DNA of 64,000 bases from Homarus americanus (taxonomy: Eukaryota > Arthropoda > Malacostraca > Decapoda > Nephropidae). The stretch spans positions 17,080,538 to 17,144,537 of the forward strand of contig NW_024736071.1 in assembly GCF_018991925.1 (NCBI RefSeq), written 5' to 3'. The notes under the pieces are model-generated. The model ran no database searches, was not told the origin of the DNA, and was given only the letters and a program-made list of their open reading frames with translations. Made by a program: the position numbers and the translations under genes. Positions 1-10,816 of this stretch are shown here, in pieces. Every line of letters begins with the position of its first letter. Position 1 is the stretch's first letter.

Positions 1-348
1 TTATAATCTAATGTAAGTACGGGGTCTCTGGGTTACTAACGGGTTCCGTTCCTGAGGACCTTCTTAAGTCGGATTTATATGTACAGTAAGTCGGAACACA
101 TGCCATGTGCATATTGTACTTACAGTACAATGTTTAAAATCACACTATAGTATATCATAGCTTAAGTCCTTATATACATCTAAAATCACTTAATTTAAGA
201 GAAAAGAAGAAATAGAATGACAAAATACTGTAATTGAAAGTAAAAAAAAATAAGGCATTAAGTAAATAAAATACTGTAAATTTCAAGTTTAACCTCGTTC
301 GTATTGGCATTCGTTCGTAAGACACGTTGGTAAGTCGGGGACCTCCTG
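1..348. mobile_element. Right part of a pogo/Tigger-like DNA element (edge-truncated)
   Basis: The segment is rich in the motifs TAAGTCGG and TTCGTAAG. It ends with GTCGGGGACCTCCTG followed by TA, which resembles the right end of Tigger/pogo elements (family pattern: CAGT, then CCTCGACTTACGA-like sequence, with TA target duplication). The left end would lie outside the window. No transposase frame is visible. The family pattern is known; the assignment of this copy is inference. Confidence 0.4.
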
Positions 349-350
349 TA

Positions 351-860
351 CTCCATTACTGTATTGTTTCTGTAACTATGGAAACACCACTGATGACATG
401 TATATTATCATCTTGTGGCTTTATTACTACATTCATGAAAGTAACCAATTACAGTATAATTATTATTATTACAATAACTCGGTGAAGAAAATGTCAGTAA
501 GTCACAAATTTCAGTTGAGCTTTATTTTAAGGTACAGTAATTCATAAAAAATAAGCATATTTAAAGCATTTAGTTAGCTTCTGTAACCTACTATTATTTC
601 ATTATTATATACATGCAGTCCAGTGAATAAACAATGAGATAAAGTTTATGTGAATGCGGTACTATACATTGTTTTCCCAGAACCCAGGTGATAATTCCCA
701 CGTTGTAAGTCTCATTAATCCGGAGCAGGTGTAGACTGGCCGCAGTATTCCCACAGGTCACTGTCAGGTCATAACTTCATAAGCCTAGCTAATCTGGTGT
801 CAGACAAGCATGTTCTACCAAAAGAAAAAGTAAGGAAACTTGGGTGTAAGGTACTTCCAC
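351..860. other. AT-rich unique DNA
   Basis: AT-rich non-coding sequence with short ATT runs (about 457-475 and 590-610). I see no supported gene. Confidence 0.6.
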
Positions 861-862
861 CT

Positions 863-910
863 ACAGTAAACCCTCGGTAACTCGGCATTCGATATTTCTC
901 GGAGTTTCGT
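863..910. mobile_element. Single pogo-like terminal repeat
   Basis: CAGTAAACCCTCGGTAACTC begins directly after a TA and matches the Tigger/pogo end pattern (CAGT, then ACCCTCGG, then TAAC). No matching right end was found nearby, so this is a solo or decayed end. Confidence 0.4.
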
Positions 911-2125
911 AGAACTTGGGACGGATGTGGTCTCTGAATTTATTATAAGATAACTCAGGAAATGGCGAGTTATATATATAATTATCTGGGAAAATCCCGG
1001 CATATTTGGTCATGTGGGTAACATTCGCCAAGCTGCACTCTACGCTTGGTCAGTCTGGTGTTTGTATTGTTGTGGTTGGGTGTGTGCTGGCTCACTCCTC
1101 CCAGTACATGGACAGGGAGGGTGCTATAGCACCCCAATATTTGGGTATAAAGTACTATACTATACACTGCACCATGGAGTATCTAAGGCACCAGAATTAA
1201 TATTCAGCACTCCCTGGTAAAATTTGGTTCCTGCGGTGCTACACCAGTAACACCAAACAACCTCCCCCATTCATGTCAGGCCAGCAACTGTATGCAGAAC
1301 ATCTCCACTACTATGGTAAATGTTGTAGATTGTATTTAATTTATAGTTCAATTCATTTAATCTGAATTCAAACTATCTGAATCCTCCAGGTATCCCAACT
1401 TTGTCCTCTTTGGTAAAAATTCTAATTTAGTCCAACAATCCAAAAGCAACTGAAGTCATTTATTCGCTCGTTTGATACCTGTAGCGCTATAACCGCTTTT
1501 AAACAAAAATTGCTGTGATAAACAATAAAATTTATACCTAGCATATCATAAAATACAATAGCACATATTTTGTGAAAAAAAAAAAGCTCCTTCCACTCTC
1601 AAACCATCATATAAGTGATGCCACAGTTCAGCCAGGCAGTCAAGAATCAACCAGCTAACTGAGACGTGTGTGCTGTAACGTCACATGGGAGGGAAGAAGG
1701 CAGGTGAGTCCAAGGTAGGTAGATAACAGGTAGCCTGACACAGGCCCATAGGAATTCACTAATTGGCAACTCTACTCTCGAGATCGCTAAGCCACGCCCC
1801 TTATGCCACTTCATGCATTTGTAATATTGTGGTATTATTATCTATAGATCCTTTCTCTAATCAAAATATACCCTGTACTAGCATAAAATGTTATTAATCA
1901 GATATATATTTAATAATATGTAATATATATGTATATTGCCATGTAAATTATACAATAAGAAAATGTTTGACAAAATTTACAATAAAACGGGAACTCTGGT
2001 TGAATTGTAAAATATTCAATACATTTCCTCCCATTTTAAATAGCGATTATGTCAGTCCTGTGTGTGTGTGTGTGTGTGTGTGTAACCTCTTGCCCTTTCT
2101 AGTGAAGGCTTGGAAACACATAAAT
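911..2125. other. Unique AT-rich DNA with one TG microsatellite
   Basis: No gene is recognised. A (TG)n run lies at about 2059-2083. A GC-richer patch at 1660-1800 contains ACGTCACA, a CCACGCCC box and a GTGAGT donor-like site, but no exon can be supported from these. Confidence 0.55.
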
Positions 2126-2126
2126 A

Positions 2127-2189
2127 CAGTGATACTTCTTTTTAACGGATTTTCCTCTCTGCATAGTCTGTTAAATCGAGGTTTCACTG
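2127..2189. mobile_element. Minimal 63-bp TA-flanked palindromic MITE
   Basis: The segment begins CAGTGATACTTC and ends GAGGTTTCACTG, with TA immediately on both sides (2125-2126 and 2190-2191). The halves TTTTAACGGA and TCTGTTAAAT are imperfect inverted repeats, so the whole is little more than two joined terminal repeats. The CAGT/ACTG ends and TA duplication are typical of the pogo/Tigger branch of Tc1/mariner. It is the shortest copy of a family present at about 18 places in the window. Confidence 0.7.
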
Positions 2190-2191
2190 TA

Positions 2192-2294
2192 CTCAATGGC
2201 GACTTCATTATGCTGATGATGAGATAAAAGTTTTAAATAACTTTGACCTACGAAGAAATGTAACATTAGTCATAGTAATTACTGTATATACCTG
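2192..2294. other. Spacer between two DNA elements
   Basis: Short AT-rich spacer with no feature. Confidence 0.5.
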
Positions 2295-2296
2295 TA

Positions 2297-3099
2297 CAGT
2301 GGTCCCTCGGTTAACAAACGCCTCGGTTAACGAAATTTCGGTTAACGAATTACCTTCCATAAGAATATTCAATTTGGTTAACGAAATTCTTACGAAAATG
2401 TTTCGACATGCTTTGGCTTGCTCACCAGCTGGAATATTAGTCCACCAATACAGTAATTGGTTCTAGGGCTTAAATTCTTTCCCATATGAGTAAATATCAA
2501 GAAGGTTGTACTATTCAATAATTTTCCAAGTTTTATATTAAAATTTTTAGTCATTTTATCAATTATTTAACAATTGAAGTACAGGAAACTAGTTTTTAGT
2601 GCGCCAAACAGCCACTCAACTCACCAAACAGGCGTCAGTTTGTATCTCTGGTCAGTAGAGGTAACATCTTGCTTGTGGCTCTCTTGAACATAAACAATTG
2701 TTACGTTTATACAGTACAATTATTGGTCATTCTGAAATTTATTTAACATATTGAAAATATATATAGTGCAGTGCAGTGTTGATTTAAAGAAAATAATCTT
2801 GAATTACACCTAGTGAACTTAAAATTTTGTGGGTGAAATGACGGCATGAAGCATGGGGTGATTTCTCTTCCACCCCCGCTTCCTTCTCTTCTCCCTTCTC
2901 TTCTCCCTTCTCCTCCACCCCCATACACACCTCAAAGTAAGTGTACTTTACTGCATTTATTTTTATTTTGTATATAATTTTCGGTGAGCTGGAACCAATT
3001 ACCCAAAATCTTATTGAAACAATGGTTTTGGTTAACAAAATTTTCGGTTAACGAACGACCTTCTGGAACGAATTGTGTTCGCTAACCGAGGGACCACTG
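2297..3099. mobile_element. Non-autonomous pogo/Tigger-like element, 803 bp
   Basis: The left end reads CAGTGGTCCCTCGGTTAAC and the right end is its near-perfect inverted complement, CTAACCGAGGGACCACTG. TA lies on both sides (2295-2296 and 3100-3101), as expected for the Tc1/mariner superfamily. GGTTAACGAA-type motifs recur several times near each end, which is usual for Tigger-derived elements. The interior is AT-rich with a small TTCTCC-type tandem tract near 2880-2915 and encodes no transposase, so the copy is non-autonomous. The ends and target duplication are read directly; the family name is inference. Confidence 0.8.
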
Positions 3100-3101
3100 T
3101 A

Positions 3102-3948
3102 TACCTAATATGTAATGTAACAACAGATGTGTGGTAATATACTGTAGCTCTCCCTTACCTCGATAGAAAAAATTTAGAGAATTAAATTATTATTTTTATT
3201 AACACCCATGGTACACTTAGGCGTTCTCTCACGAGACGCTCGGGATCTGTCCTGTTACTCGCCTCACCACACTTGACTGTACCTCACGAGAGATATTTGT
3301 ATGTAATGAGTCATAGTAAGCTTGCTATTTGAGATAAAAAGGTGGGATTTGTTGCATTGGAATTGTAAATAAATTATCTACAAATAGTTTTATATAAGTT
3401 ATGACGATAGATAATTAATAATTATTTTTATACCTTCTTTATTTCGTGATTGCAATATGAATTTTATTTCATTATAAAGCATACATATAGTATAGGAAAA
3501 AAATGGTTATAGAAGAAAAGATGTGAAAAAATTAATATTTTACTAGGGACAAGCATGAGGAGGCACCACACAATCACCATGTGGTGCCATCTTGTACTTT
3601 TTACATTTCCCACATCCTCCACCCTCACCAGCAACATAAGGCATGGTTCAAGACTCTCACAACACTGTTATGAATAAATGAAATCGGTGTGATGAACGAG
3701 AAATCAACACCATCCACAAGAAAATGGGTGGGAAATATAGATCAATGTTATTTCCTGGGTCCTTTAAACACAAAAGGGAGACTGGTGTAGTGACCTTGGA
3801 GTGCAATCTAAGTAGTGCCAGATCGCACTGACATTGCCAAATGTGTGTCTTGCGTGTCTAGCATTCATACACAAACAAAATTGTTTATTTAGGTCTCACG
3901 CAATTTTGCGTATGAAAAACCCAAGAGTGTTAATATCATACAGTGTTA
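3102..3948. other. Unique AT-rich DNA
   Basis: No supported gene. A small hairpin (GGCACCAC ... GTGGTGCC) lies at about 3562-3588. Confidence 0.55.
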
Positions 3949-3951
3949 TAT

Positions 3952-4160
3952 ACTGCTACTCCTCGACTTATGACCACCCGGACATACGACCGCCGCAGTC
4001 GTACCAAAAAAATTTTAAATTGCGTATTTTCGAGTCCCGACATTAGCGATTGCTCTGTGTACTGACAAAATTTTCGTTTGTAATTCCCTTTAAAATGGCT
4101 GGCAAGCCTAAAAGTGAGAGTTTTGTGGTGCTGAGAAGAAAAAGAGACCCCTTTTAGAGA
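3952..4160 (+). pseudogene. 5' end of a Tigger/pogo-like element with transposase start
   Basis: TACTCCTCGACTTATGACC at about 3957-3975 resembles a Tigger terminal repeat. About 140 bp downstream an ATG at 4095 opens MAGKPKSES, and a +1/-1 shift then gives GAEKKKR. Tigger transposases commonly start with a short basic/serine segment followed by a lysine/arginine-rich stretch, so this looks like the N-terminus of an autonomous copy, broken by a frameshift and followed by a stop near 4157. The DNA-binding and DDE domains are absent. The similarity is from memory of the family and is moderate evidence only. Confidence 0.4.
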
Positions 4161-4214
4161 ATCATTTTAGATTCTCTATGTATTATTTTTGCATTTTCGA
4201 CTACACATGAGTCT

Positions 4215-4670
4215 AAAGTTCCAATAAAACTGTAAATTTTGTGCTTTTGATTTGGCAAATGTGCAAACAAATTGTTTCAAGTCTAGTTTCTCCTCAATTT
4301 CATGTTCTATGGACAGCGGAAAGCCCAACAAATCTTTCTTCTGCCATGCTGAGCATAAATATGTTTTTATCAATTTTAGTTTGGAAAAACTTGGATCACC
4401 ACTGGCCACAGACACAGGGAGTGTCAAGAGAATACGTACATCAATAAGTACATTTAGAACACTATCAACCATTTTTTTTTACATATCAATTTAAAAATGT
4501 CTTGTGGTGATGCATGCTATTTGACCCACCTCGCAGTGAATTGTAATTCACTGCACAAATCTGCAGCATCAATATCTATTGTCAACTTGCTTTAAAGCTT
4601 TTTCTAGTTTTAAGCACTGTTCTATTACTTCCTTCGGTGTTATTGTCTGCAAAATAAAAGTTCACTATGA
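4215..4670 (-). pseudogene. Broken hAT-family transposase C-terminus (ZMYM1-like)
   Basis: On the minus strand the translation contains LIDVRILLTLPVSVASGDP, then SFSKLKLIKTYL, then LSIEHEIEEKLDL, in the order found in the C-terminal dimerisation domain of hAT transposases of the ZMYM1 / 52-kDa-repressor type (usual form: LPVSVASGERSFSKLKLIKTYLR). Upstream, between about 4500 and 4670, shifted frames still give recognisable pieces (EQCLKLEKALK, DIDAADLCSEL) interrupted by stops. The fragment therefore carries several frameshifts and stops and lacks the N-terminal zinc finger and catalytic core. It is a decayed DNA-transposon remnant, or less likely a retro-copied host ZMYM1-like gene. Confidence 0.7.
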
Positions 4671-4800
4671 ACTTTTGTTTGGGATTCTGAATTGGTTCAT
4701 ATTTATCTTAATAGTTTTGGCTACAACTGTCGCCTTCCTCAATACTGTAGAGTTACAGATAAGGACTGGCACATTGAACACTATACAAAAACTCCTTCTA

Positions 4801-5107
4801 CAGGTTGACAATCCCTTAACCGAAATCCTTGGGGCCAGAGGCATTTCGGATTTCAGAATTTTTCGGTTTTCAGAATGGTTAGTTTTTATTTTTTTTATTT
4901 TTTTATTAGCCCACCCGGGCATAGATCACTGACCCACATCAGGGCCTGGGGGGCAAAAATATAATAAAAATTATATTAATAATAATAATTCATACCCGGT
5001 AGGTCTAGGTCGTGTTGATCTTTTTTTCATTCTTGTATTTCATTATTATTATTTTATTATTACAGTACTCCTGTATTATTGTTATTTTTATTAATTTTAT
5101 TATTATA

Positions 5108-5143
<36 letters not shown>

Positions 5144-5373
5144 TATCATATTATTTTATTTTGGTGTAGTGTATTTTTATTAAAAATTTTATTTACTATG
5201 AATAATTATTATTATTATAATTATTATTACTATTACATTTTCGCCCCCCAGGCCCTGATGTGGGTCAGTGATCTATGCCCGGGTGGGCTAATCCCTGTAA
5301 AAAAAATAATAAAAAATTTACCCACAAAAAAACTTTCGGTTTTCGGAATTTCGGATAAAGGGTTGTCAACCTG
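4801..5373. mobile_element. Pogo/Tigger-like element, 573 bp, with nested inverted repeat
   Basis: The left end CAGGTTGACAATCCCTTAAC is mirrored at the right end by GATAAAGGGTTGTCAACCTG. TA flanks both ends (4799-4800 and 5374-5375). Subterminal TTTCGGATTTC-like motifs repeat on each side. Related ends (CAGGTTGA..ATCCCTTA.CCGAAA) are known from vertebrate Tigger-derived repeats, so the class is well supported. The middle holds a second, longer inverted repeat, listed separately. No transposase is encoded. Confidence 0.8.
4909..5288. mobile_element. Inverted-repeat element nested in the pogo-like copy
   Basis: GCCCACCCGGGCATAGATCA (from 4909) runs through the GACCCACATCAGGGCC motif and is exactly inverted at about 5237-5288, giving arms of roughly 50 bp. 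TA occurs just outside each arm (4907-4908 and 5289-5290). The loop is an ATT/TTA-rich tract. This is consistent with a second MITE that landed inside the first, but the arms could instead be part of the host element. Confidence 0.6.
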
Positions 5374-5375
5374 TA

Positions 5376-5496
5376 TCCAGTACATCTGACATCACCTCAA
5401 TCACATAAGCTTACTCCCATGACGCATCACCACAGAGGTCACCTTGACAAGGTCAGGTAGCACTTTGTGTCAGGGACCTGACCACCACCAGTCATC
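5376..5496. other. Unique spacer
   Basis: Short non-coding spacer between the pogo-like element and the following minisatellite. Confidence 0.5.
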
Positions 5497-5901
5497 AAAG
5501 GGCTAAACCATCGTCTTCATTGTCAAAGGGTTAAATCATCTTCAAAGAGTTGAATCATCATTCTCAAATGTTTTAACCATCATCCGCGAAGGGTTACACC
5601 ATCGCCATCAAAGGTCAAAGCCATCGTCCTCAAATGTTTTAACCATCATCCTCAAAGGGTTCAACCATCGTCATCAAAGGTTTAAATCATCATCATCAGA
5701 GTTAAAACCTCACCAACAAAGGGTTAAATAATCATATTCAAAGGGTTAAAACATCGACCTCAAATGGTTAAACCACCATCCTCAAAGGTTTAAACCATCA
5801 CTTTCAAAAAAGTTAAATCATCTTCAAAGAGTTAAACAAATATCCTCACACGTTTCACCATCAACCTCAAAGTGTCGAATCATCGTCTTCAAAGGGTTAA
5901 C
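5497..5901 (+). repeat. Degenerate ~21-bp minisatellite (GGGTTAAA type)
   Basis: About 20 diverged units follow the pattern AAAGGGTTAAACCATCRTC with substitutions and 1-3-bp indels. The same unit type recurs, far more homogeneous, at 33365-33975 and as a variant at 46679-46928. The high divergence suggests this is the oldest of the three arrays. Confidence 0.85.
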
Positions 5902-6512
5902 GTAACTATATAGAAATGTATCTATAAACTTATCATTATAGTAATACACACACACACAGTACTTTGTTACATAATATACACATACAGTATACATAATTAT
6001 AAACATAAGTATTTAATCAGGTCAGACATAGATAGTAATGACAGCCAACCCCGGCATCAGGTGACTCGTCCTTCAAGTCTCGCCGATGAATTCTTGGCTC
6101 ACTCCTCGAGTCCGGAAAGTCTTTAATAACTTACTAACTACGTCTAATTAGCTGTAAATTTCAAGAAAAGAGAGAGGTGGCTCGTGGCAGAGAAGAGATA
6201 GAGGCGGACAGAGAGACAGATGGATAGGGGGGGGGGGATGACTGAGAGGATACATATAGGCCTACATAGAAAAGGAAAGTGAAAGAGACATTAACTCAAG
6301 TATTGAGTGTGTATGTGTGAGCTGACAACATTCCTTCATGTTCACGTTGATAATGACACTTTCTTCATGTTGGTGTTGCTGACCGCTATGATGTGCTGGA
6401 CAAACATTCTAATTCATGAACTGAAAAATTAAGAAAATATCCCGTGGATTTTACCAAATATTCTGTACAATAAAGCAGTGTTTTGTCTTACTGTAGTAGA
6501 AACATACACACA
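5902..6512. other. Unique DNA with small purine tracts
   Basis: Contains a short (CA)n at about 5946-5958 and a GA/G-rich tract at 6160-6245. I see no gene. Confidence 0.5.
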
Positions 6513-6520
6513 TACTAGAC

Positions 6521-7080
6521 CAGTGGTTCTCAACCTTTTTCACTCCATTCCTCCCTTGAGGAATTTTCAACTTCCTCGTGGCCTCCTTCATTTTTCTCCC
6601 AACCCCCCCACAAATAATGTTGAAAAATAAAATGCACAATATATTGTTCAGAGACAATACACTCCACTGTCTTCGTGATGGTAGTCCCAGGCCAGACTGA
6701 GATCAATCGGTCCTATCACCACTTGCAAAGGGATGACACACGGACACGTACTGAACAAGCCAGTTCAGCAGCTCGGTCCAGCGCCTGTCACACAGACAGG
6801 GACTGACTTGTGAAATCTTAAATAATCCGTAAAAAAAAAAAAAAAAATAGCACCAGAGTACAGTATGTAAATATTAAAACTGTATTGTCGTTATGATTAA
6901 ACAAAATGACAAAAAAATGAAAATTCTCTTATGCCAAGTCAAAATAAGTAATACAAGTTTTGTTTAATTCAGATTCCCAACATTATTTGGAAACGTACAA
7001 TTTATAGCAGCTCGCCGTGGCTCCCTAAATTCTTGCCGTGGCTCCTTTGGGGGCCATGGCCCCTAGGTTGAGAACCACTG
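6521..7080. mobile_element. hAT-superfamily MITE, 560 bp, with perfect 8-bp TSD
   Basis: The ends are CAGTGGTTCTCAACCT on the left and AGGTTGAGAACCACTG on the right, the classic hAT/Charlie-type terminal repeat. The 8 bp TACTAGAC is repeated exactly at 6513-6520 and 7081-7088, matching the 8-bp target duplication of hAT transposition. The interior has no transposase frame. Part of the interior (6631-6734) is repeated in inverted orientation at 8068-8170. Confidence 0.92.
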
Positions 7081-7088
7081 TACTAGAC

Positions 7089-7570
7089 GAAAGAAGAGAA
7101 ATTTGATAGACAAAGATATAGATTATAAAGAGTGACAGATAAAGATTCATTAAAATATAGTGATGAATAAAGGCAGAGGAGAGGGAATTACGACAGTGAT
7201 GAGAGAGGGAGGTAAGGAGGAGATGGGGGGGGGGGTTACTGAGGAGAAGGAGCGTGGTAGACGTAGGCAGGTTAGGTTAGGTTTATCACAAAGAGAGAGA
7301 AGGGGGAGATAAAACGATGGAGGAACGTGGCGGCGATGGTGGTAGGTTAGTTTAGAGGACTTTAGACTTGGTTCGGTTTATCACAAGGAGAGAGAGGTAA
7401 GGAGGGAACTAGGAGTTGATGTGGAGGGAGGAGCAGCAGCGTGGTGATAGAGGTAAGTTAGATTAGGTTAAGTTTATCACAAAGAGAGAGGGAGGTAAAA
7501 CGAAGGGGGGTGTGGGGGCGATGGTGAGGGAGGAGGAGGAGCAGCGTGGTGGAGGGAGGTCGTGTAACTC
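7089..7570. other. Purine-rich unique DNA
   Basis: GA/G-rich sequence containing three diverged copies of a segment with GTTTATCACAAAGAGAGAG (near 7283, 7375 and 7470), so a short direct-repeat cluster is present. No gene is recognised. Confidence 0.5.
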
Positions 7571-7797
7571 TCAGTTTCGCCAGCTGTGCAGTTGTGGCTG
7601 GCTCGCCCTGTGAGCAGCACGTGTCTATGTGTGTGTGTGTGGTGTGTGTTGTGTATAGTGCGAACGAGACCTTTCTCATCCTATCTCTCGCGGGGATTTA
7701 TCGGAACTGGATTTACTTGTGTTTCACCTACAGGAGGACCAAGGCGTTATATATATAAAAAAAACTACAGCTTACATCTGGAATCCTGCTGACAAAG
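7571..7797 (+). other. Candidate untranslated first exon with TCAGT initiator
   Basis: TCAGT at 7571-7575 matches the arthropod initiator. The segment ends GACAAAG followed by GTAAGAG (GT at 7798), a strong 5' splice site. No conserved protein can be read and part of it is a (GT)n run. A candidate non-coding leader exon only; TCAGT and GTAAG are both common by chance. Confidence 0.2.
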
Positions 7798-7799
7798 GT

Positions 7800-8067
7800 A
7801 AGAGAAGATGATTGTTAAAAAGTTGACGGATACACTTAACTGTAAAACACACACACACACATGCTTGGGTATGCATTGCAAGCAGGAGAGGGAGAGGTAA
7901 TGATCATGTGCTGTTTAAGACTAGACTAGAGCTGTTATTTGCTTTCATCTCATGGCTGTTGTACTTATTTTCCTGCCCAAAAAAATGAACGGTAAATATT
8001 TAGAAGTTTTAAAAGGCTTGTTTGGTGTTCTTGTTTAGTATTTTAACCCACATTTTCCCTCTACTTC
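7800..8067. other. Unique DNA
   Basis: AT-rich sequence with a short (AC)n at about 7848-7861. No feature beyond this. Confidence 0.5.
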
Positions 8068-8170
8068 ATCCCTTTGCAAGTGGTGATAGGACCGTATGAT
8101 CTCAGTCTGGCCTGGGACTACCATCACGAAGACAGTGGAGTGTATTGTCTCTGAACAATATATTGTGCAT
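8068..8170 (-). mobile_element. Inverted fragment of the 6521-7080 hAT MITE interior
   Basis: The sequence from CATCCCTTTGCAAGTGGTG to ATATATTGTGCATTT is the reverse complement of 6631-6734 with only a few differences. It lacks the MITE ends, so it is an internal fragment or a related element with different ends. Confidence 0.8.
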
Positions 8171-8615
8171 TTGAACAACTAATAATGTGGGTAATTTTAT
8201 TGGTTAGAATACTCGAAAAATATAAATATCCGACGGGAACGCTAAATCAAATAAGTTTTAGTTGCAAAATGTAAAAAAAAAAATTATAATAAATAAAATA
8301 AAACGACCATATTGTCAAGGATGGGAATTACAGCACACTAATCGTTTTTAAATCTCAAACAAGCTAGTTAGAGCGATTTTAACGATCAATTTAAAACTAT
8401 CGTGTTAATAAACATTGATTTAATTGCATCTAGAAATTTTTTAAATGGTTTATGGATAAATAAGTTACTTCTTAAGGCAAGGAAACTTTTGTATTTACTT
8501 ATAATTAGAGATTGAGTAAATGGCTGCACTAGGGATTGGAAAGGAGGGGGGGGGTCGACCTGACAGCTGAAAGGGTTCCTCAGAATCCTCACTCACTCAG
8601 TCAACTCGGCGTCTC
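8171..8615. other. Unique AT-rich DNA
   Basis: No supported feature apart from a G run at 8545-8555. Confidence 0.5.
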
Positions 8616-9110
8616 ACCAACACATGAAAACAAACTTACCACCAACACACCTGACAAACTTACCACCAACACACCTGACAAACTTACCACCAACACACCT
8701 GACAAATTTACCACCAACACACCTGACAAACTTATTGCCCTCCCCCACACCTGACAAACTTATTGCCCTCCCCCACACCTGACAAACTTATTGCCCTCCC
8801 CCACACCTGACAAACTTATTGCCCTCCCCCACACTGACAAACTTATTGCCCTCCCCCACACCTGACAAACTTATTGCCCTCCCCACACCTGACAAACTTA
8901 TTGCCCCCCACACCTGACAAACTTATTGCCCCCACACCTGACCTGACAAACTTATTGCCCTCCCCACACCTGACAAACTTATTGCCCTCCCCACACCTGA
9001 CAAACTTATTGCCCTCCCCCACACCTGACAAACTTATTGCCCTCCCCCACACCTGACAAACTCATTGCCCTCCCCCACACCTGACAAACTTATTGCCCTC
9101 CCCCACACCT
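8616..9110 (+). repeat. Minisatellite, 24-bp then 28-bp units
   Basis: The array starts with about five 24-bp units (ACACCTGACAAACTTACC) and switches to about sixteen 28-bp units that share CACCTGACAAACTTATTG but add CCCTCCCC. Unit length varies in the C run. The shared ACCTGACAAACTTA core shows the second type grew from the first. Open frames here are artefacts of the repeat. Confidence 0.92.
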
Positions 9111-10028
9111 TCATCTGCTGACCGAGGTCACGTCGTCTTTCCTCAGTTAGTCTCGTATTTTTGTTTTGATTTTCTTTGTTTTTGTTTTGTTGATATTTTT
9201 TGTTTTTGTGTAATTATTTTATTCTCGTTTTTATCCAATTTCATGTATTTATTATTATTATTTTTTTTAATTTTAATTATTTATATTTTTGTTCTTATTC
9301 ATATTTTTTGCTTTTATTTTTATTCATATTTTTTCTTCTAAATATTGAATTTTTTTTTAATTTTCATTCGTGTGTGTGGCGTGGACTTTTGAGTGTGTGT
9401 GGCGTGGACTATTGCGTGTGTGTGTGGCGTGGACTATTGAGTGTGTGTGTGTGTGAGGAAGTCCTTTTATGCGAGGTTGAAGTGCCCTTCACTCTTCTGC
9501 CTTTGATGTGAGGAGTAGTAGCCTCTCGCTCTCTCTCTCTCTTTCAGAAAGTTAGAAAGAGAAAGAAAGGGGACAGAGTGAAAGCGAGAGACTGGGAGAC
9601 AGTGAAGGAAAGAGGATAGAGAGACAGCCATTAAACGGAAGACATAGCAACACAATTAATCAACATTCCTTTGTTTTTTGCCGTAACACTTCACTATAAC
9701 ACTTGGAGATGATAATTGGTGGTTGCATCAACAAAGGTGAAGTCACAACCTTCTCCTCCCAGTCGCTTACACAACCTGCCTGATGCTCCACGTGGCCTTA
9801 ATCTTTGTATTGTTATCACCTAACATAGACAGGTAATAGGGTGATGGGCAGAGCCAGGGGCAGACAGGTAGGTAGGTATTGTTATTACACGGGGGGGGGG
9901 GGAGGTGGTGGAGAAGTTGGAAACTGATAATAATTTATATGTGGTAACTTGGAGAGGGTGTGTGTGTGTGTGTGGTGATGATACAAGCATGAGAGTAGGT
10001 TGACATTCCTCTGCCTTTGTTATCATCT
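9111..10028. other. Unique and low-complexity DNA
   Basis: T-rich tract at 9150-9370, TGTGTGTGGCGTGGACT repeated about four times at 9368-9450, CT/GA-rich hairpin-like tract at 9520-9620, and a (TG)n at about 9958-9974. No gene. Confidence 0.55.
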
Positions 10029-10029
10029 T

Positions 10030-10063
10030 GGGGTTCTCTCGGGGGTTCATGGGGAGAAGCGAG
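10030..10063 (-). mobile_element. Fragment of the CAGTCAAC MITE family
   Basis: GGGGTTCTCTCGGGGGTTCA followed by GGGGAGAAGCGA matches the right half of the complete copy at 13552-13717. Both ends are missing or degraded. Confidence 0.5.
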
Positions 10064-10816
10064 CAGACTTTAATAATTAACTACATTATTTTAGGCTAAA
10101 GCCTAAAATATGTTGAAATAATTTATGATTTATGGAAACTGCGTGAAGACGGTGATACGATGAGTGAGGTTCAATCTACCATACACAACACACCTTGATG
10201 TCGTCGTCCTCAGCTGACATAAAGTGTACAATTCAATATGGTCGTCTCTGGAGCCTCGGAGGACGTCGGTAGCGCCGCGTCAGTAAACTTTCTTATGATG
10301 TCGTTATCAAGTATAAGTTTAGTGGGAACTCGTAGGTAAGAAATGAGACCAAGTCGAATGTTGACGTGTCACATCATCACATTTTGTCAGACAATCGATA
10401 AACTCACTATACCTGCTTATTGAACCCAACCTTCACTTAATACCATAAAAAATTATAATGATGTTATCTTTTTCATCCACTGTAACATCCATGGACAAAA
10501 GATTCACTCCTCTCCGCGATAAAACTGTGTAATGCGGGAATGAGCGAGTCTCCGAACAGAGTTATTATAACCTGACTGTCATCATCTGGTGCTGTGATGT
10601 TTTAACTCGTTTTGGGGTCGATTCTGCTTCAGTTTTGCAGGGAGCGAGCTTTTAATCCCGACTGTACTGTGTACATAAAATACTCGAGACTGTGATAAAT
10701 AGATCTGTGTACTATACTGAGGTAAAAATAATAATTAAAAAAAACAGCACCGTGACCTTTACAACAAGTTTTTGCTTATGTAAAATGAATGTCGCTCAGT
10801 CAAAAAATAAAGTCCC
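10064..10816. other. Unique DNA
   Basis: Apparently single-copy, non-coding sequence. No feature supported. Confidence 0.5.
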
